Below are positions 1-5,034 of a stretch of 5,034 nt of DNA, piece by piece (position 1 is the first letter of the stretch; each line of letters begins with the position of its first letter). Position numbers and translations under genes: made by a program. Origin of the DNA: an uncultured Eubacteriales bacterium (GTDB lineage: Bacteria; Bacillota; Clostridia; Oscillospirales; Acutalibacteraceae); assembly GCA_900321905.1 (NCBI GenBank), contig ONXZ01000120.1, forward strand, positions 1 to 5,034, given 5' to 3'. The notes beneath the pieces are model-generated. The model saw only the letters and a program-made list of their open reading frames with translations. It made no database searches and was not told the DNA's origin.

Positions 1-485
1 CACCTGTTATTACCGCAAAATCTGCCGACGGCAAATCTATTCAGTCCGGCAACTTCACTGTTATGTATGTGTCCAGAGCAACCGGCAAGGCTGTCAAAAA
101 TGTAAAGGATATCGGTCAGTATAAGGCAAACGTTAAGTTTGTAAACGAGTATGCCGGAGAGAATACATTTTACTTTTTCGTTAAACCGAAAAAGCCGGAA
201 ATAACAAAGCTTTCTTCAGCAAAAAAAGCGGTTACGGCAACGTGGAAAAAGGACAACGTCATCACGGGATACGAAGTCTGCATTTCAACCAATAAGAGCT
301 TTGGCTCAGACACCAAGAAGTTTACCGTCAAGAATAAAACGACAATAAGCAAAAAGTTTACAAAGCTAAAAAAAGGTAAGCGGTACTATGTAAAAGTCCG
401 CTCCCTCAAAAACGTTAAGGTCGACGGAAAAACAACAAAAATGTATTCCTCATACAGCACAACCAAATCAATAGTCTGTAAGTAA
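1..485 (+). CDS. C-terminal part of a secreted/surface protein with an Fn3-like domain (5' partial)
   Basis: The reading frame is open from the left edge (first full codon at base 3) to a TAA at 483-485. It gives 160 residues and the start lies outside the window. Residues about 1-63 form a beta-rich stretch (GQYKANVKF, then NTFYFFVKP) resembling the Ig-like or MBG-type modules that often precede Fn3 in Clostridia surface proteins. Residues about 65-160 look like a fibronectin type III domain of the Firmicutes kind: a PEITKL entry strand, GYEVCIST, a KKLKKG-like turn (FTKLKKGKRYYVKVRS) and YSSYS before the last strand. The domain is very Lys-rich. There is no LPXTG motif, transmembrane segment or other anchor at the C-terminus, so the protein is probably released or held by a domain upstream. 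Such Fn3 tails commonly end LRR, cell-wall or carbohydrate-active proteins, but the catalytic or binding part is not visible. An internal ATG at base 63 is not a likely start, because the protein sequence continues upstream of it. Confidence 0.85.
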   Translation, partial: PVITAKSADGKSIQSGNFTVMYVSRATGKAVKNVKDIGQYKANVKFVNEYAGENTFYFFVKPKKPEITKLSSAKKAVTATWKKDNVITGYEVCISTNKSFGSDTKKFTVKNKTTISKKFTKLKKGKRYYVKVRSLKNVKVDGKTTKMYSSYSTTKSIVCK

Positions 486-521
486 AATCAGGGTTGCCCC
501 ACAGTGGGGCAACCCTGATTT
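485..521 (+). terminator. Strong hairpin terminator after the Fn3 gene
   Basis: The arms at 485-501 and 505-521 pair perfectly over 17 bp with a 3-nt loop (CAG). The stem begins at the last base of the Fn3 stop codon. The 3' side on the + strand is CTGTTT, a modest T-tract. On the - strand the stem reads out into TTTTAC, so it may also stop transcription coming from the opposite side. Placement between two convergent genes supports a terminator role. Confidence 0.8.
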
Positions 522-537
522 CTGTTTAAGACAAATT

Positions 538-569
538 AAAAGCAGGTCGTTGCAAAATGACCTGCTTTT
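538..569 (-). terminator. Second hairpin terminator, for the kinase operon, possibly bidirectional
   Basis: The arms at 538-548 and 559-569 pair over 11 bp with a GC-rich core (GCAGGTC/GACCTGC). A possible G-T pair extends the stem, leaving a loop of about 8-10 nt. On the - strand the stem begins at the kinase stop codon (571-569) and runs out into TTTTAATTTG. On the + strand it ends in a run of T (566-570). It therefore fits as the operon terminator and as a backup for read-through from the Fn3 gene. Confidence 0.8.
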
Positions 570-1291
570 TATAATGTCAGAACTGCTTTTTTGAGTTCAT
601 ATGCAGACTGATATCTCTTGGCTGTCTGTATGTCCGTGCATTTTTTTATTATGCGGCCTATACGCCCTTTCGGCACAGCAGACGTGGGGTGAGTGCCGGT
701 TGTAATAATGTTTGCAAGCACTCCCAGTGCGTATATATCCGCAGTCGGCAGACTCTGTGATATTCCGTATTGCTCGGGCGCAGCATATCCTGCCGTTCCG
801 AGATACTTGGTATCGCTGCCGTTGGGGTTAATCAGCTTTGCAATGCTTAAATCTATCAGGCACGCTTTGCCGTTTCTGATAATAACGTTTTCGGGTTTTA
901 TATCACGGTGGATAACGCCGTATCCGTGAAGAATTTGCAGCGCGTCGCACAAATCGCAGAGTATGGACTTAACCTCGTTTGTACTGAACTGATGGAATTC
1001 CGAAATATGGTCCGCAAGGGATTTGCCCTCTATGTATTCTTCAAGTACATACAGAAAGTCGTCCTCGCTTGACACCTCGTAAATCATCGGAATAAACGAC
1101 ATTGTGTTGACATTTTTCAGCTTTCTGAACACTTCGTCATTGCGGTATGCCGATTTGATGAAAATGATTTTCTCGCCCGTGTCGTTTTTCTTGTAACACT
1201 CTATGGTGTTGACAGAGGTGTCACGCAACGTGCGGGTCTTTGTGTACTCGGTGCTGAGCGCTGTGTCGATGTAGTCTTTAATCTCACTCAT
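569..1291 (-). CDS. Short soluble Hanks-type Ser/Thr protein kinase
   Basis: This 240-residue protein is essentially one eukaryotic-like protein kinase domain. It should transfer phosphate from ATP to Ser/Thr residues of partner proteins in the cytoplasm. Visible motifs are a beta-3 lysine K46 (IIFIKS), a candidate alpha-C Glu at E53, the hinge EEYIEGKSL (84-92), and the catalytic loop HRDIKPEN (128-135) with D130, K132 and N135. Also seen are the metal-binding D147 in IDLS, the activation-segment end GTAGYAAPE (165-173), D185 and G190 in DIYALG, and R226 near the end. Two oddities are that the Gly-rich loop is not recognisable in residues 20-40 and that DFG is replaced by DLS. There is no transmembrane segment and no PASTA or other sensor domain, unlike PrkC/PknB. 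The start ATG overlaps the upstream stop as ATGA (1291-1288), with a purine-rich GGAGAAGAAG upstream. It is the last gene of the operon. Catalytic residues are present, so activity is likely but not certain. Confidence 0.92.
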   Translation of the reverse strand: MSEIKDYIDTALSTEYTKTRTLRDTSVNTIECYKKNDTGEKIIFIKSAYRNDEVFRKLKNVNTMSFIPMIYEVSSEDDFLYVLEEYIEGKSLADHISEFHQFSTNEVKSILCDLCDALQILHGYGVIHRDIKPENVIIRNGKACLIDLSIAKLINPNGSDTKYLGTAGYAAPEQYGISQSLPTADIYALGVLANIITTGTHPTSAVPKGRIGRIIKKCTDIQTAKRYQSAYELKKAVLTL

Positions 1292-1725
1292 TTGAGTTCT
1301 TCTTCTCCGTTAGCAGTAAGCAATTCGTAAGTATCATAAAGATTGAGCTTGTTTTCAATCGCGTAAATCAGCAGACTGTCGCGCTTGATTCTCGGATAAA
1401 GCTGCGAATGATTGCAGTATTTGAGCGCAGTCTGGCAATCCTCAAGCGACAGCTCCATTGCAAGAATCAAACGGATGATTTTATCTTTTGTCGGGACTTT
1501 CTTTCCCTGCATTATCTCGTAAAAATAAATGTACGATATATCCGCGTTGTTGATAATGTCCGACTTCGTCTTTCCGCATTTTTTGAACAGTTCTTCCCAC
1601 ATCGTTTTCAGGTTAATTTCAATAAACGAGTTCTCGTTATTGTTGATGTATTCCTGGATATCAATGTTTTTCTGTTTCAGTTCATTGAGCAGTTCGTCAG
1701 TCTGCTTTCTTAATAACTCAGTCAT
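1288..1725 (-). CDS. XRE-like helix-turn-helix protein in the kinase operon
   Basis: This 145-residue protein is probably cytoplasmic. Residues 1-40 are polar and helical (a Lys/Glu/Asn-rich lead). Residues about 43-102 read like a divergent XRE/Cro-type helix-turn-helix: WEELFKKCGKTKSDI, then ADISYIYFYEIMQGKKVP (recognition-helix region, with the typical GKKxP exit) and KDKIIRLILAMELSLEDCQ. The tail has LYPRIKRDSLLIYAIENKL (109-127), which I recall as a conserved block in Clostridia HTH proteins of this type. It may bind DNA, or serve as an adaptor or substrate of the adjacent kinase; the sequence does not decide this. Its ATG lies inside the end of the preceding gene (8-nt overlap, 1718-1725), and its stop overlaps the kinase start by 4 nt, so all three should be made together. 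A GGAGAG lies 13 nt upstream of the ATG, rather far away, which favours translational coupling. The HTH call is by pattern only. Confidence 0.85.
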   Translation of the reverse strand: MTELLRKQTDELLNELKQKNIDIQEYINNNENSFIEINLKTMWEELFKKCGKTKSDIINNADISYIYFYEIMQGKKVPTKDKIIRLILAMELSLEDCQTALKYCNHSQLYPRIKRDSLLIYAIENKLNLYDTYELLTANGEEELK

Positions 1726-2467
1726 AGTAGTAGATTATCTCTCCGTCAAAGTATTGCATACCCCTTGTATCAGCAGATGTTCCGGGATAAATGTATATGG
1801 TTTTCAGATTGGGAAGAGCCGAAAAGAGTTTGTCCCAGTTACAGTCAAGGTTTTCTCTTTTACTGAACTTCAGCGTTTTCAGATTTCTGTTAACTTCAAA
1901 AGCGTTATCAGAAATCTTTTTTACATCATATGGAATCGTATAAGACGCGCTGTTTTTTGAAGCCGGATATTTCTTTAACACGCCTGATGAAATGATTACC
2001 TTATTTGATACAGTTGCGGTTGTAACCTTGCGCGTTATCTTTTTGGTCAAAGCCTTTTCGCTTTGGGTTACTACGTCCTCAACAGTTTCACTCGTAGCTT
2101 CTTCACTCGTTTTTTCAGTGGTAGTGGCAGTTGCCTTTTCGGTTGCGGTGGTTGATGACGTTGCTTTTTCGGTTGTAGTTTCGGTATAGGACACGCTCTG
2201 CGTTGCCGCTTCTGTTACGGTTGCGGCCTGAGCTGTGGATTGCGCTTCGGTTTTATCAGAATCATAGCTTTTTGCAGCAATGGTAATGCTGCCTGCGGTA
2301 ATCGCTATCAAAACGACAGCGACCAAAACCGTTAACGCAGGCCTGATGTTTCGCCTTGACTGATTAATATCAGGTTCTTTGAGCTTATTCACATTTCTGA
2401 AACAGTACATACAGAAAGAGGAACCTTTTGGCATAGGCCTGTTACAGTGCGGACATTTTTTATCCAT
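1718..2467 (-). CDS. Single-pass membrane protein: zinc ribbon, TM helix, Thr-rich stalk, LRR_5-like ectodomain
   Basis: This 249-residue protein is first in the operon. An N-terminal zinc ribbon has C5-x2-C8 and C19-x2-C22 (KCPHCNRP and SFCMYCFRN). A basic stretch (RRNIR, 38-42) precedes one hydrophobic helix at about 43-65, which predicts a cytoplasmic zinc ribbon and an outside C-terminus. Residues about 69-155 are a Thr/Ser/Ala/Glu-rich stalk with imperfect TEKAT-type repeats. Residues about 157-249 look like a BspA-type LRR_5 unit: YPASKNSASYTIP, VKKISDNAF and LKTLKFS, then LKTIYIYPGT and a Tyr-rich end. I chose the ATG at 2467 because AAAGGAGG (2482-2475) sits 7 nt upstream. The in-frame ATG at 2491 would place that RBS inside the gene. 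The layout suggests a receptor-like or wall-contacting membrane protein that could work with the HTH protein and kinase encoded just downstream. That role is inferred, and the ligand is unknown. Confidence 0.88.
   Translation of the reverse strand: MDKKCPHCNRPMPKGSSFCMYCFRNVNKLKEPDINQSRRNIRPALTVLVAVVLIAITAGSITIAAKSYDSDKTEAQSTAQAATVTEAATQSVSYTETTTEKATSSTTATEKATATTTEKTSEEATSETVEDVVTQSEKALTKKITRKVTTATVSNKVIISSGVLKKYPASKNSASYTIPYDVKKISDNAFEVNRNLKTLKFSKRENLDCNWDKLFSALPNLKTIYIYPGTSADTRGMQYFDGEIIYYYD
2096..2179 (-). repeat. Degenerate TEKAT-type coding repeats in the stalk
   Basis: The stalk-coding DNA repeats a short unit around ACCGAAAA(A/G)GCAAC. It gives TTTEKATSS, TTATEKATA and TTTEKTSEE in succession (residues about 97-124 of the zinc-ribbon membrane protein). 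Such low-complexity Thr-rich stretches usually act as extended spacers outside the membrane and may vary in copy number between strains. Confidence 0.65.
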
Positions 2468-2474
2468 TCGCGCC

Positions 2475-2482
2475 CCTCCTTT
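2475..2482 (-). promoter_or_regulatory. Ribosome binding site that fixes the start of the zinc-ribbon gene
   Basis: On the - strand AAAGGAGG is followed by 7 nt (GGCGCGA) and the ATG at 2467-2465. This near-perfect anti-16S match rules against the in-frame ATG 24 nt further upstream. Confidence 0.88.
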
Positions 2483-2499
2483 GAACAGCAATTAATACA

Positions 2500-2528
2500 A
2501 TTATAATTTACAAAAATCGTTTTGTAAA
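2500..2528 (-). promoter_or_regulatory. Sigma-A-type promoter of the zinc-ribbon/HTH/kinase operon
   Basis: On the - strand TTTACA (2528-2523, one mismatch to TTGACA) is separated by exactly 17 nt from a perfect TATAAT (2505-2500). Initiation would be expected near 2493, giving a leader of about 26 nt that just contains the RBS. The -35 box lies between the arms of an inverted repeat (2512-2537). Confidence 0.78.
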
Positions 2529-2537
2529 GCGATTTTT
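2512..2537. promoter_or_regulatory. Inverted repeat around the -35 box, possible operator
   Basis: AAAAATCG (2512-2519) is mirrored by CGATTTTT (2530-2537), an 8-bp perfect inverted repeat with a 10-nt centre. The centre contains most of the -35 element of the operon promoter, and the right arm touches a TTGACC at 2537 on the + strand. Its position suits a regulator binding site, for example for the HTH protein of the same operon. AT-rich intergenic DNA produces such repeats by chance, so this is only a candidate. Confidence 0.35.
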
Positions 2538-2600
2538 TGACCTTTTTTGCAAAATAAAAATATATGCTGTCAGCGAATAGTATCTGAATCAATAATTTAT

Positions 2601-2606
2601 TATAAT
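2601..2606 (+). promoter_or_regulatory. Candidate -10 element for the large LRR gene
   Basis: A perfect TATAAT lies on the + strand 51 nt before the GTG start, but the DNA 16-18 nt upstream has no good -35 box. A TTGACC at 2537-2542 has only a poor -10 match (TATATG, 2561-2566) at 18-nt spacing. The promoter may therefore need an activator, or it may lie elsewhere in the 190-bp divergent gap. Confidence 0.35.
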
Positions 2607-2644
2607 CAACTATATATGCATAATCAGTTAATTATTTCAGACAT

Positions 2645-2649
2645 GGAGG
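2645..2649 (+). promoter_or_regulatory. Ribosome binding site that selects a GTG start
   Basis: GGAGG at 2645-2649 is followed by 8 nt and the GTG at 2658. The in-frame ATG at 2643 overlaps this motif and has no RBS of its own. Starting at GTG also places the Lys-Lys of the signal peptide directly after the initiator Met. Confidence 0.85.
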
Positions 2650-2657
2650 TTTTCGGC

Positions 2658-5034
2658 GTGAAAAAAACAATTAGTCTATTATTATCGTTTGTAATGTTAT
2701 TATCATTAGCACCTGTAACACAATACACGGCAAACGCCGCTTCTGAATGGTCCTATGAGCAATTAGATGACGGAACATTTTGGGTTACCCAGTATCACGG
2801 TACAGCCAAAGAGGTTACAATTCCGTCAAAAATAGATAGCAAAACGATAACCGGTGTTGGTCGCGGTGTTTTTTCAGAATGTGAAAACATAAGCAGCATC
2901 AAGGTTTCAAGCGGTATTAATGAAATTGCTCCATACGCGTTTTGGGATGGTTGCAACACTTTGAAGTCTGTTGATTTGCCAAAGAGCATTACAACATTTG
3001 GTTATAGCGTGTTCTATGATACAGACACGCTGACAAATATTATTTTTGCAGGTACAAAAGCAGAGTGGGATGCGCTCCTAAACTATTACGGTTACTATGA
3101 CTTGCCGCAAAGCGCGTCAATTTATTGCTCAGACGGCGAGTATTACGATATCGGCACAGGTTCGTGCGGCAAAAATGTCAAATATTCATTTAATTATTCC
3201 ACTGGCGTCTTAAATATTACAGGTAGCGGAGAAATGAAAAACTACGGCGACTACAGATTTGGTGAACATTCGCCGTTTTTCTGCAACCCTAGAATTAAAA
3301 AGGTTATTATTGGAAACGGAGTTACAACCATAGGCGATTATTCGTTTATGTGGTCCGATAGAATTACGGGTATTTCAATACCGAACACGGTAAAAAAAAT
3401 AGGCGCTCATTCATTTGAGGATAATAACGGTTATACATCAATAACCATACCTGACAGTGTTGAAGTTATTGGTGCATCCGCTTTCAGATATTGTAAGAAT
3501 CTTGAAACCATAAAACTTTCAAGCAATCTTAAGGTAATTGGTGATGGCGCGTTTACTCATTGTATAAGCCTTGAAAGTATAAATTTGCCTGATAGTCTTG
3601 AAGTATTAGACAGTCGGTCATTTTCAGAGTGTAGCAGCTTAACGGAATTGCATTTGCCGAAAAATGTTAGCAAAATCGGATATTATCATCACGAATACGA
3701 CGCACAGGATGAAGATGTGACATACTTTGATGAAGAAGCACCCTTTGAGGGTATGCTATTTACAGGCTCCGATAACGTTGCTAAAATCACTGTGGATTCG
3801 GAAAACAAGTATTTTGACAGCAGAAATAATTGTAACGCAATAATTGAAACATCAACAAATACACTTTTGATTACCTGCAAAAAAACTGTTGTTCCCGACG
3901 GTGTAAAAAACATTGGACAAAATGCGTTCAGAGATTTACCTGGTATTGAAAATATCGTATTGCCAAGCGGAGTAATCAATATTGAGAAATATTCGTTTGC
4001 TTTGTGTCAAGATTTAAAGAGTATTAAAATCCCAAAATCTGTTAAACGCATAGATTGTGGAGCTTTTTTCTATACAAATCTGACTGATGTGTATTATTAC
4101 GGAACTCAATCAGAATGGAATGCCATTAATATAGATTCCGACAATGAAGCGCTTGCGAAAGCAACAATTCACTATAATTGCGGTCAGTGTACGCATTCTT
4201 ATAAAACGACCGTTATTGCACCTACTTGTACAGAAAAAGGTTACACACGCCATACTTGTACCAAGTGCGGCAGTTATTATGATGATACATATGTAAATGC
4301 AAAGGGACACAAGAAGACTGCTGCAGTAAAAGAGAATGAAGTTGTAGCAACTTGTTCGGCAACCGGTTCATATGACGAAGTGGTATATTGCTCAGTTTGT
4401 AAAGCGGAAGTCAGCAGAACAAGAAAAACCGTTGCCAAAACGGCGCATAAACCTGCTGCAGCGGTAAAGGAAAAAATTGTTGCGGCAACTTGTGTTGCAA
4501 CAGGCACGTATGATTCAGTTATTTATTGTTCAGTTTGTAAAACAGAGATTAGCAGAACAAAAAAAACGTCGGATGCACTCGGACATTTATGGAATAGCGG
4601 AGTTGTTACTACACCTGCAACAGAAACATCTACTGGCATCAGGACTTATACTTGTACACGCTGCGAGCAGACAAAAACCGAAATAATTCCTGAAGTAGAA
4701 CATGTGCATATATATAATCAGGTGGTAACTTCGCCGACATGCACAAAGCAGGGTTATACAACATACACTTGCAGATGCGGAGACTCATATGTGAGTAATT
4801 ATGTGTCGGCAACAGGGCATAAATTTGTTAATAATATTTGTATAAATTGTAATATTAAAGAATATACTTATGAACTTGATGATTCAAATTTTGCGACAAT
4901 TACACGTTATAAAGGCGATGCATCAGTGTTAACTTTGCCATCTGTTATTGATGGTTATACTGTAAGAAAAATAGCCATATTTGCATTTTATGATAGTAAA
5001 TCGTTGGTAAGTGTTACGATTCCAGAGGGTTATA
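2658..5034 (+). CDS. Large secreted BspA-like leucine-rich repeat protein with Cys-rich repeats (3' partial)
   Basis: A GTG-started frame stays open to the right edge (792 codons seen). Residues 1-27 are a classic signal peptide: KK, a hydrophobic core SLLLSFVMLLSLAP, and TANA before a likely cleavage at 27/28. Residues 33-125 are LRR_5 units of the form VTIP...I..V..GVFSEC..ISSIKVSS. An FAGTKAEWDAL motif (130-138) and a CGKNVKYSFN / GVLNITGSGEM module (from C170) follow. A long LRR_5 block runs to about 476, with units such as ITIPDSVEVIGASAFRYC. It includes the NKYFDSRNNCNAIIET segment typical of BspA-like proteins, and closes with YYGTQSEWNA (480-489). Cys-rich repeats occupy 513-721, a C-x2-C lies at 728-731, and a new LRR block starts at about 735. 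LRR_5 proteins act outside the cell in adhesion or ligand binding; the partner here is unknown. The gene diverges from the kinase operon and is AT-richer (about 38% GC in a sampled 480 bp). Any anchor lies beyond the window. Confidence 0.92.
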   Translation, partial: MKKTISLLLSFVMLLSLAPVTQYTANAASEWSYEQLDDGTFWVTQYHGTAKEVTIPSKIDSKTITGVGRGVFSECENISSIKVSSGINEIAPYAFWDGCNTLKSVDLPKSITTFGYSVFYDTDTLTNIIFAGTKAEWDALLNYYGYYDLPQSASIYCSDGEYYDIGTGSCGKNVKYSFNYSTGVLNITGSGEMKNYGDYRFGEHSPFFCNPRIKKVIIGNGVTTIGDYSFMWSDRITGISIPNTVKKIGAHSFEDNNGYTSITIPDSVEVIGASAFRYCKNLETIKLSSNLKVIGDGAFTHCISLESINLPDSLEVLDSRSFSECSSLTELHLPKNVSKIGYYHHEYDAQDEDVTYFDEEAPFEGMLFTGSDNVAKITVDSENKYFDSRNNCNAIIETSTNTLLITCKKTVVPDGVKNIGQNAFRDLPGIENIVLPSGVINIEKYSFALCQDLKSIKIPKSVKRIDCGAFFYTNLTDVYYYGTQSEWNAINIDSDNEALAKATIHYNCGQCTHSYKTTVIAPTCTEKGYTRHTCTKCGSYYDDTYVNAKGHKKTAAVKENEVVATCSATGSYDEVVYCSVCKAEVSRTRKTVAKTAHKPAAAVKEKIVAATCVATGTYDSVIYCSVCKTEISRTKKTSDALGHLWNSGVVTTPATETSTGIRTYTCTRCEQTKTEIIPEVEHVHIYNQVVTSPTCTKQGYTTYTCRCGDSYVSNYVSATGHKFVNNICINCNIKEYTYELDDSNFATITRYKGDASVLTLPSVIDGYTVRKIAIFAFYDSKSLVSVTIPEGY
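4194..4820 (+). repeat. Five tandem Cys-rich coding repeats (39, 46, 46, 39, 39 residues)
   Basis: Within the large LRR gene, units end in a (G/A/E)H motif at 4194-4310, 4311-4448, 4449-4586, 4587-4703 and 4704-4820. The common plan is V-x-x-P/A-T-C-T-x-x-G-Y/T-x-x-x-C-x-x-C, a stretch of about 13 residues, then GH. Units 2 and 3 are near copies (29 of 46 residues identical by my count, also similar at DNA level) and look like a recent tandem duplication. Unit 4 has lost the first Cys (TTPATETS) and unit 5 has C-x-C in place of C-x2-C. The Cys pairs could bind a metal or form disulfides outside the cell. Such repeats are common between LRR blocks in Clostridia surface proteins. Confidence 0.85.

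Noticed and set aside
1408..2189. Several + strand frames opposite the HTH and zinc-ribbon genes
   Set aside because: They are antisense shadows: low-complexity Val/Ser/Phe-rich products without RBSs, opposite well-supported genes.
2468..2491. Upstream in-frame ATG at 2491 as the start of the zinc-ribbon membrane protein
   Set aside because: The RBS AAAGGAGG would lie inside the gene. The ATG at 2467 has ideal spacing to it and starts directly at the zinc ribbon.
2389..2592. A 67-codon - strand frame across the operon promoter
   Set aside because: It lies in a different frame over the zinc-ribbon coding region and promoter, has no RBS and shows no recognisable protein features.
2643..2657. 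In-frame ATG at 2643 as the start of the large LRR protein
   Set aside because: It overlaps the GGAGG motif and has no RBS upstream. The GTG at 2658 is correctly spaced and gives a clean signal peptide.
2795..4507. Several - strand frames opposite the large LRR gene and a + frame at 4477-4686
   Set aside because: They conflict with a continuous 792-codon frame with signal peptide and LRR units, and their products show no domain pattern.
4194..4820. CRISPR-like or noncoding repeat array
   Set aside because: The periodicity is in multiples of three, keeps the reading frame and is conserved at protein level (Cys and GH positions). There are no unique spacers between identical repeats.

Overview
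The window looks like a chromosomal segment from a gut-type Clostridia, probably a Ruminococcus-like member of the Oscillospiraceae or Lachnospiraceae. This is inferred from style, not from a marker gene. The signs are lysine-rich Fn3 modules, BspA-type leucine-rich repeats (LRR_5), Thr/Glu/Lys-rich linkers, strong AGGAGG-type ribosome binding sites and moderate-to-low GC. There are no RNA genes, insertion sequences or CRISPR arrays.

Left edge (1-485, + strand): the C-terminal 160 residues of a secreted or surface protein, ending in a fibronectin type III-like domain. Two strong hairpins follow (485-521 and 538-569). They separate this gene from the convergent operon and probably terminate transcription from both sides.

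Middle (569-2467, - strand): a compact three-gene operon, read right to left. First comes a single-pass membrane protein with an N-terminal zinc ribbon, a Thr-rich stalk and one LRR_5-like ectodomain. It is followed by an XRE-like helix-turn-helix protein and a short soluble Hanks-type Ser/Thr kinase. The reading frames overlap by 8 and 4 nt, so translation is probably coupled. A near-consensus promoter (TTTACA, 17 nt, TATAAT) and an ideal RBS precede the first gene.

Right (2658 to the window end, + strand): a GTG-started, AT-richer reading frame with a signal peptide, open to the edge (792 codons seen). It encodes a large secreted BspA-like protein: an LRR_5 block, a tandem set of Cys-rich 39- and 46-residue repeats, then the start of a second LRR block.

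Working hypothesis (inference): the - strand operon is a membrane-to-cytoplasm signalling unit of LRR receptor-like protein, DNA-binding protein and kinase. The divergently transcribed LRR surface protein could be one of its targets. The sequence shows the architecture and coupling but not the regulatory link.
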